NCBI GenBank assembly: GCA_009992505.1
Contig: JAACVI010000113.1
Location: 1 to 33,727, forward strand
Direction: 5' to 3'
Source of the DNA: Myxococcales bacterium
GTDB taxonomy: Bacteria > Myxococcota_A > Polyangia > Polyangiales > Houyiibacteriaceae
DNA length: 33,727 bases
Below are positions 27,999 to 33,727 of this stretch, one piece after another. The translations under genes and the position numbers were made by a program. The notes under the pieces were generated by a model. The model saw nothing but the letters and a program-made list of their open reading frames with translations, had not been told where the DNA came from and made no database searches. Every line of letters begins with the position of its first letter. Position 1 is the stretch's first letter.

Positions 27999-28247
27999 GT
28001 TCGGCTCCTTGGTGGGGAAATCGTCGCCCGTGTGGCACAGGCATAGCACAGCCGTCGAGGGCCGGGCAGACCTCCAAAGGGCTAGCCGTTCGATCCCGCC
28101 GGCTTCCTAGTGACGAGGGTGACGAGGAGCGTCCCCAGACACGGCCGCACGGGGAACTTGTAGGCCATGGCTACCGCCGACTATGCTCGGAGGGCTCGGC
28201 GACAGCCGCGTTTGGTCCTCTAGAACCCCCAGTCTCGCCGGCGACCC

Positions 28248-30650
28248 ATGGATCTCCCCAGGCCTTTCGGTCAATACAGCCTGTTGCGCCGCTTGGCCGT
28301 AGGCGGGATGGCGGAGGTCTATGTAGGCAAGGCGCGCGGTCTCGGTGGCTTCGAGAAGCTCGTGGCCATCAAGGTCATCCACCCGCGCTACTCCGAGGAT
28401 CCGCACTTCCTCGACATGTTGGTGGACGAGGCCAAGCTCGCGGTCCTGCTGAACCACGTCAACATCGCCCAGGTCTTCGACCTCGGGCAGCACGAGCACA
28501 CCTACTTCATCGTGATGGAGTTCGTCGAAGGCGCCGACACCTCGAGGTTGTTGGCCCGGACGCGCGAGCTCTCGAAGAAGCTGCCCTTCGACGTGTGCGC
28601 CCACATCGCGGCCGAGGTCTGCAACGGCCTCGACTACGCGCATCGTCGGCGTGACTCGGAGGGGCGCCCCCTCGGCATCGTGCATCGCGACATCTCGCCC
28701 CAGAACGTGATGGTCAGCTTCGCCGGCGAGGTGAAGGTCGTCGACTTCGGCATCGCCAAGGCCGCTCAGCGCTCGAGCGAGACCGAGGTCGGGGTGATCA
28801 AGGGCAAGTACTACTACATGTCGCCGGAGCAGGCCTGGGCCGATCCCGTGGACCACCGCAGCGACATCTTCTCCACCGGCGTCGTGCTCTACGAGCTGCT
28901 CACGGGCGAGATGCTCTATCAGGAGAACAACCTGCCAGACCTGCTGGCCAAGGTGCGCAAGGCGGAGATCGACCCACCGTCCAGCGTGCGCCACGGAATC
29001 CCCGAGGAGCTCGACGCCATCACCATGAAGGCGTTGGCGGCGCGCCCCGAGGATCGCTACCAGTCGGCCTTCGACTTCGGTCAGGCGCTGACCCAGTTCG
29101 TCTACGGCTTCAACGCCTCCTTCGCTTCCGGCCGCATGGCGGCGCTGATGGCGGAGGCCTTCTCGGACGAGCTGGCCAAGGCGACGGCGACCATCCGGCT
29201 GCCTTCGGCGGAGCAGGTGCTGACCTCCAACATGACGACCGACGGCGGTGGCTCCACGGAGGAGCACTCGCTGCCACCCATGAACGCGGACGACTTCCTG
29301 CCCGACTCGGCCAAGAGCGTGATCTTCGAACTCGAGGCGGACGAACGCGACCACATGACGCGTCGGGACATCCCTCCCTATCGGCGGCGCGCCAACCTCG
29401 CGGCCACGTCCGACGAGGCCCGACGGCAGACCGGTCCCGTGTCCATCGTGGAGTCCCTGCCCGCCGTCGACGAGGCCGACGAGGAGGAGGACCGGACGAT
29501 CGTGCAGACCGGTGGCCCGGAGCTGTGGCGTTCTCTGGGCATCGGGCGCCCGGCCGCACGACCGAAGGACGACGAGAGCGACACCAGCAGTCCGGGCTTC
29601 GCGCCGGAGCCCACGATGGTGGACTCCACCGGCGATCTCGCGCGGCGCGTGCGCGAATCGTTGTCCGACAAGCGCGCCGGTCGGGGCGTGGCTCCGCCAC
29701 CCGTGGCGCGCCCATCCGCGCCCCCACCCGTAGCCCGCCCATCCGCGCCCCCACCCGTAGCCCGCCTGTCGGCTCCGCCACCCGGGGTGATGCCGCCTCC
29801 GGCACCCATGCCCACGCCACGCCCTGCCGCAACGCTGCCCTGGGGAGGCGCCCCCGTTCACCACTCCCCACCACCGCCACCTGGTCCCGCGCCGCCCGGC
29901 TCGATCCCAGCGGCGGATCCCTTCGCTCCGCCTTCCTTCCCTGGGATGGATCCCTTCGGCCCGCCGCCCCCCCTCTCTGCCGAGCCGCTGCCCGCGGTGG
30001 CCAACTTCTCCGCCGCGAGCGCGATGGTCGCGAACCTGCGCCGGCGCTGGCGCTGGGTTCTGGGCCTGGTCGTCGTCGTGACCGTCCTCGCCTTCGCCTT
30101 CGGCGCGCTGCTCTCTCCGGGCTCCCCCGAGGCCACGCTCTCGATTCGCTCGACACCGGCGGGTGCCCGGGTGCAGCTCGACGGGCACGCGCTCCCCGGC
30201 CTGACGCCCCTGGCGAGCGTTCCCGTGGAGGTGGGCCATTCCTATCATTTGCGCGTCGAAGCCCAAGGCTATCGACCCACCGAGGTCGTGTTCACCGCTC
30301 GCGCGGGTTCCCAGGGGCAGACCGTGTCGCTACAGCGCCCGCGCGTGAGGCTCAGGGTCGAGGCCTCCACAGCGGAGCTACGGGTCAGCATCAACGGCTC
30401 GGAACCCCAACCTCCGCCTGTGGAGATTCCGGGTCTGCTGCCGGGCAGCAGCGTGCGCATCCTGGTCTCGGGACCTGGAGACGCGCCCGAGCGCGAGCTC
30501 TCGCACGTGGTCAGCACCGACGATCCCAACGTCCTGAACGTCGATCCGCCGCCGTCGGCCGCCGTCCCGGAGCCTGCGCCGCCTCCAGGTCGGCCACCGC
30601 GTCGGCCGGCGCCGCGTCGGCCGCACATCTTCCGGCTCCCGCGACACTGA
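28248..30650 (+). CDS. Ser/Thr protein kinase with Pro-rich linker, TM segment and extracytoplasmic PEGA-like domain
   Basis: LAVGGMAEVYVGKA, VAIKVI, IVHRDISPQNVMV, VDFGIAKA, SPEQAW; TM WVLGLVVVVTVLAFAFGALL; PEGA-like ATLSIRSTPAGARVQLDG...VEVGHSYHLRVEAQGYRP. Confidence 0.93.
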   Translation: MDLPRPFGQYSLLRRLAVGGMAEVYVGKARGLGGFEKLVAIKVIHPRYSEDPHFLDMLVDEAKLAVLLNHVNIAQVFDLGQHEHTYFIVMEFVEGADTSRLLARTRELSKKLPFDVCAHIAAEVCNGLDYAHRRRDSEGRPLGIVHRDISPQNVMVSFAGEVKVVDFGIAKAAQRSSETEVGVIKGKYYYMSPEQAWADPVDHRSDIFSTGVVLYELLTGEMLYQENNLPDLLAKVRKAEIDPPSSVRHGIPEELDAITMKALAARPEDRYQSAFDFGQALTQFVYGFNASFASGRMAALMAEAFSDELAKATATIRLPSAEQVLTSNMTTDGGGSTEEHSLPPMNADDFLPDSAKSVIFELEADERDHMTRRDIPPYRRRANLAATSDEARRQTGPVSIVESLPAVDEADEEEDRTIVQTGGPELWRSLGIGRPAARPKDDESDTSSPGFAPEPTMVDSTGDLARRVRESLSDKRAGRGVAPPPVARPSAPPPVARPSAPPPVARLSAPPPGVMPPPAPMPTPRPAATLPWGGAPVHHSPPPPPGPAPPGSIPAADPFAPPSFPGMDPFGPPPPLSAEPLPAVANFSAASAMVANLRRRWRWVLGLVVVVTVLAFAFGALLSPGSPEATLSIRSTPAGARVQLDGHALPGLTPLASVPVEVGHSYHLRVEAQGYRPTEVVFTARAGSQGQTVSLQRPRVRLRVEASTAELRVSINGSEPQPPPVEIPGLLPGSSVRILVSGPGDAPERELSHVVSTDDPNVLNVDPPPSAAVPEPAPPPGRPPRRPAPRRPHIFRLPRH
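29694..29774 (+). repeat. 27-bp coding tandem repeat x3 (PPPVARPSA)
   Basis: Peptide PPPVARPSA-PPPVARPSA-PPPVARLSA within the kinase linker. Confidence 0.85.
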
Positions 30651-30654
30651 GACG

Positions 30655-31515
30655 CTAGGGCCGGGTGTCGACGCCGAGCCAGAGGTTGTCGATGAGCCGG
30701 GTCTTGCCCACGTGGGCGGCGATCAAGAGCACGCCTTCGTTGACCTCTCCGTCGACCCGTTCGAGCGTGTCGGGAGAGGCCAGCGCGACGTAGTCGATGC
30801 GATCGAAGGCCGGCTCCACCTCCTGGCGAACCAGCTTCGAGAGCGCATCCGCGTGGCGTGTCCCCGCCTGCCAGGCGTCGTGGGCCGAACGAAGACCGCG
30901 TGCGATCCCGAGCGCGCGTTCACGCTCGTCGCTCGAGAGGTAGCGATTGCGCGACGACAGGGCGAGGCCGTCCGCCTCGCGCACGATGGGCATGCCGACC
31001 ACGTCCACGGGCAGGTCGAGGTCGCGCGCCATGCGCTCCACGATGCGCCACTGCTGGAAGTCTTTGCGACCGAAGTAGGCGTGGCAGCGGCCCGTGTTGG
31101 CGAAGAGCTTGGCGACGACGGTGGTCACGCCGTCGAAGTGGCCGGGACGGTGCTCCCCCTCGAGTTGCCGCGTGATGCCCGTGACGCGGACCTCGGTCTG
31201 GAAGCCCGCCGGATACATCGCGTCTCTCGCGGGCGCGAAGACGAGATCCACGCCCAGCTCTCGGCAGGCGTCGAGATCGGCCTCGAGCGTGCGCGGGTAG
31301 CGATCGAGATCCTCGCCAGGCGCGAACTGCAGCGGGTTGACGAAGATGGTCAACGCGACGAAGTCGGCGCCGTCTCGGCGCGCCGCCCGCGCCAACGAGA
31401 GGTGACCTGCGTGCAGGGCGCCCATGGTCGGCACCAGGCCCACGCGTCCGCCCTCACCCCGAGCACGCTCGCAGGCTGCGCTGAACTCGGCGCGCTCGTG
31501 GCAGACCTCCATCAT
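30655..31515 (-). CDS. panC: Pantothenate synthetase
   Basis: [44 protein letters not shown]. Confidence 0.96.
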   Translation of the reverse strand: MMEVCHERAEFSAACERARGEGGRVGLVPTMGALHAGHLSLARAARRDGADFVALTIFVNPLQFAPGEDLDRYPRTLEADLDACRELGVDLVFAPARDAMYPAGFQTEVRVTGITRQLEGEHRPGHFDGVTTVVAKLFANTGRCHAYFGRKDFQQWRIVERMARDLDLPVDVVGMPIVREADGLALSSRNRYLSSDERERALGIARGLRSAHDAWQAGTRHADALSKLVRQEVEPAFDRIDYVALASPDTLERVDGEVNEGVLLIAAHVGKTRLIDNLWLGVDTRP

Positions 31516-32402
31516 CCGCGCGGGCCGTAGCCGCCGCCACGCGCCTCGACCAGGACGGGGGCGTCACGACGCACCTCGCCGAAGCCGTGCGCCTCTTCCG
31601 GGAAGGCGCCGCTCTTGACCTCTTCGCAGTAGCGCGCCGCCGCCTGGCGGCCGCTCTCGAAGAGCTCGGCGTAGCGCTTCACGAAGCGGGGCGCGAGATC
31701 CTGCGTCAGGCCGAGCAGGTCGTAGCAGACCAGGACCTGGCCATCGCAGTGCGGACCGGCGCCGATGCCGATGGTCGGGATCGAGAGCGCGTCGGTGATG
31801 CGCGCCGCCAGATCGGTGGGGATGCCTTCGAGCACGAGCGAGTAGGCGCCGGCTTCTTCCACGGCCATCGCATCCGCGAGCACGCGCTCCGCCGCCGCTG
31901 CCGTGCGACCCTGCACGCGGAAGCCGCCCATGGCGTGGACACTCTGGGGCGTCAGTCCGACGTGGCCCATCACGGGGATGCCCGCCCTCACGACTCGTTC
32001 GATGGTGGGCGCCGCGTCGATGCCACCTTCGAGCTTGATGGCGTGGGCGCCGCCCTCCGCCAGAAAACGCGCCGCGTTGGTGAGCGCCTGCTCGGGGCTG
32101 AGCTGCCAGCTCATGAAGGGCATGTCGCCCACGATGTGGGCGCGTCGCGTGCCGCGGGCTACGGCGCGGCAATGGTAGATCACCTCGTCGACGGTGACGG
32201 GCAGGGTGGAGTCTCGTCCCTGCACGACCATGCCGAGGGAGTCTCCGACCAAGAGCACGTCCGCGCCCGCTTCGTCGAGCATCCTCGCGAAGGTGGCGTC
32301 GTAGGCCGTGATCATGCTGATCCGCTCGCCCTTGCGCTTCATGCTGCGCAGGGCCGGGACCGTAACTCGGCGCACGAGGCGCTCGTCCGTGGTCTGAGTC
32401 AT
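31512..32402 (-). CDS. panB: 3-methyl-2-oxobutanoate hydroxymethyltransferase
   Basis: [66 protein letters not shown]. Start set at [10 protein letters not shown] (32402); ATGA overlap with panC. Confidence 0.95.
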   Translation of the reverse strand: MTQTTDERLVRRVTVPALRSMKRKGERISMITAYDATFARMLDEAGADVLLVGDSLGMVVQGRDSTLPVTVDEVIYHCRAVARGTRRAHIVGDMPFMSWQLSPEQALTNAARFLAEGGAHAIKLEGGIDAAPTIERVVRAGIPVMGHVGLTPQSVHAMGGFRVQGRTAAAAERVLADAMAVEEAGAYSLVLEGIPTDLAARITDALSIPTIGIGAGPHCDGQVLVCYDLLGLTQDLAPRFVKRYAELFESGRQAAARYCEEVKSGAFPEEAHGFGEVRRDAPVLVEARGGGYGPRG

Positions 32403-32477
32403 GATGCTGTCGTTCGGCTGGTCGCGGCCGGGTCGAGTCCCGGTCCACGCCGCTACACGAGCACACCCTAGCGCGTC

Positions 32478-32792
32478 ATGACCCACGCGTCATGTGCTCT
32501 GGCGCAAGCCGGGATCGGGGGGCGTCGCTGGCAGGGCCCGAGGTCCGTTGCGAAACTCGCCGCGAAGCATGGAGCGGCGAAGTCGTCGCTGGATTGCTGG
32601 GGTTCGGAGTTCCCCGCGGAGGCCCGCGAGCGCCTCGACGCGGTCTCCGTTCCTGTCGAAGTCACCGAGTCGGCGCCGGCGACGGATCGCGACGCAGCGG
32701 TGCTGTGAGGAGAAAACGTGACGCTCCAGATCCTGGCGTCGGCGCAGGCGAACTGGCTGGTGCACGTGCTTCGCGCGCTGGATCGGTGCTGA
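32478..32792 (+). pseudogene. IS66-type TnpA-like accessory protein with internal nonsense codon
   Basis: RSVAKLAAKHGAAKSSLDCWGSEF...VPVEV is HTH-like; the in-frame TGA at 32706-32708 is followed in the same frame by GENVTLQILASAQANWLVHVLRALDRC*, typical of IS66 Orf1 C-termini. Confidence 0.6.
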
Positions 32793-32860
32793 CGCCGCTG
32801 TCCTCCATGCGGGTCTGGCTGGCGATGGAGCCTGTGCACATGGGCAAGAATGCGCTGCGG
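32787..32860 (+). pseudogene. IS66-type TnpB-like N-terminal remnant
   Basis: GTG start overlapping the tnpA stop; VLTPLSSMRVWLAMEPVHMGK resembles TnpB VRVWLA-x-EPVDMRKxFDGL; similarity is lost afterwards. Confidence 0.55.
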
Positions 32861-33196
32861 ATGTTGATGCGGAGTTGGCGCCGCTTCGGACCAGCCTGGC
32901 CGACGAACCCGGAGTCGACTCGTCGCGATCCTGACCAACTTCTTCATCAGCCCCTTCCCTACTGTGGTGCGTATCCTGCGTACGTCGGATACTTGTGAAC
33001 GTTCATCACGCGGAGCATGTGGACAGCCAATGCTTCCTGTCGGTTAGGTGCTTCCTGCATACCCGCTTGACGATCAGTCCTAAACTGGGCATCGTGGTGG
33101 ACACAAGCTGGAAGAAGACTGGGACAGTCTCGGTGCATAGATCAAGGTCGCTGCCAGCGTGGTATCCTAGTGCACGACTGGAAAGGCACAGTGAAC

Positions 33197-33727
33197 ATGA
33201 TATTCGATAAGAGACTCGACAGGCTGTGGCTCGGAGTTGTCTGTTTCCTCGTGCTTGCAGGATGTTCGTCTCAGGCGCCCGGTGTGGCGGCTGATGCTGG
33301 AGAAAATCCTGAAGTTAACAGGATGTTTTCGAGGCAGCGGTCACCAGATGACCGTGTCACTATTGGCATGACAACGACAGCTGCGCAGACGGACGCAAGC
33401 GATAATAGAGAAAACGCTCTTGGAGTATTGAGCGTCGGTCCAGACTATGTTGTCACCGGCTCCGATGCACATGTCACGTATGTGTATCAAGAGCCAACCG
33501 GGACGCGTATGCGCTATGGAGGTGGCGAGAGCGACTCTCTTCGAGCTGCCGGCGCATATCTCCGACCATCACAACGGATGGCGATCGGAGTCGTCGATCC
33601 ACACCCGTGGTATCCTTTGGGAACTCGACGGCGTATTCAAATACACATTGCCGATGTGGACCCTGACGTCCTGACACGACACACCCTATTGTCTGAAGGT
33701 CGGCTCACGGGGCCGGCGCCGTGGCGA
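33197..33727 (+). CDS. Lipoprotein, 3'-truncated by window end
   Basis: Open from the ATG at 33197 (GTG at 33191 also possible) to the last base: MIFDKRLDRLWLGVVCFLVLAGCSSQAPGVAADAGENPEVNRMFSRQRSPDDRVTIGMTTTAAQT...; lipobox LAGC. Absent from the ORF track because no stop lies in the window. Confidence 0.75.
   Translation, partial: MIFDKRLDRLWLGVVCFLVLAGCSSQAPGVAADAGENPEVNRMFSRQRSPDDRVTIGMTTTAAQTDASDNRENALGVLSVGPDYVVTGSDAHVTYVYQEPTGTRMRYGGGESDSLRAAGAYLRPSQRMAIGVVDPHPWYPLGTRRRIQIHIADVDPDVLTRHTLLSEGRLTGPAPWR

Noticed and set aside
28107-30266. 719-aa minus-strand ORF opposite the Ser/Thr kinase
   Set aside because: Shadow ORF; the kinase domain on the plus strand is complete.

Overview
High-GC (~70%) bacterial chromosomal segment with myxobacterial/deltaproteobacterial character: HRDISPQN-type Ser/Thr kinase with a PEGA-like domain, GCGDDS lipoproteins with Thr/Asp/Gly linkers, and a possible TIGR02265-like protein. 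Most of it is ordinary chromosome. It carries an M48 protease + dynamin-like GTPase pair, a minus-strand cluster (alpha/beta hydrolase-extensin-like fusion, L,D-transpeptidase, P-type ATPase-like protein, argH, lysA, lipoprotein), fumC, an FAD oxidoreductase, a GNAT-like protein + HemJ/CopD-like protein, comEC, tRNA-Arg(CCG), a Cys-rich lipoprotein, a tiny highly basic protein + ppsR, a cNMP-binding protein, a Ser/Thr kinase and panBC. The right edge (~32.48 kb onward) changes to a decayed IS66-type insertion remnant followed by lower-GC DNA encoding a lipoprotein that runs off the window. The strongest candidate for something undescribed is the P1B-type ATPase-like protein at 6556..8835(-). 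It keeps the overall architecture plus an N-terminal CxxC...C...C putative metal-binding segment, but the DKTGT phosphorylation motif reads SARGT, the TGES motif is gone, CPC is gone and GDGxND reads GDPARD, so it looks like a pseudo-P-type ATPase. Other notable items are a 17-bp tandem duplication that frameshifts a lipoprotein gene, a 49-aa extremely basic protein behind a near-consensus promoter, a Tat lipoprotein with HxH motifs and a 15-bp repeat array, and a 13-bp triplication filling a convergent gene junction. Family names come from motif recognition by eye; no database search was run.
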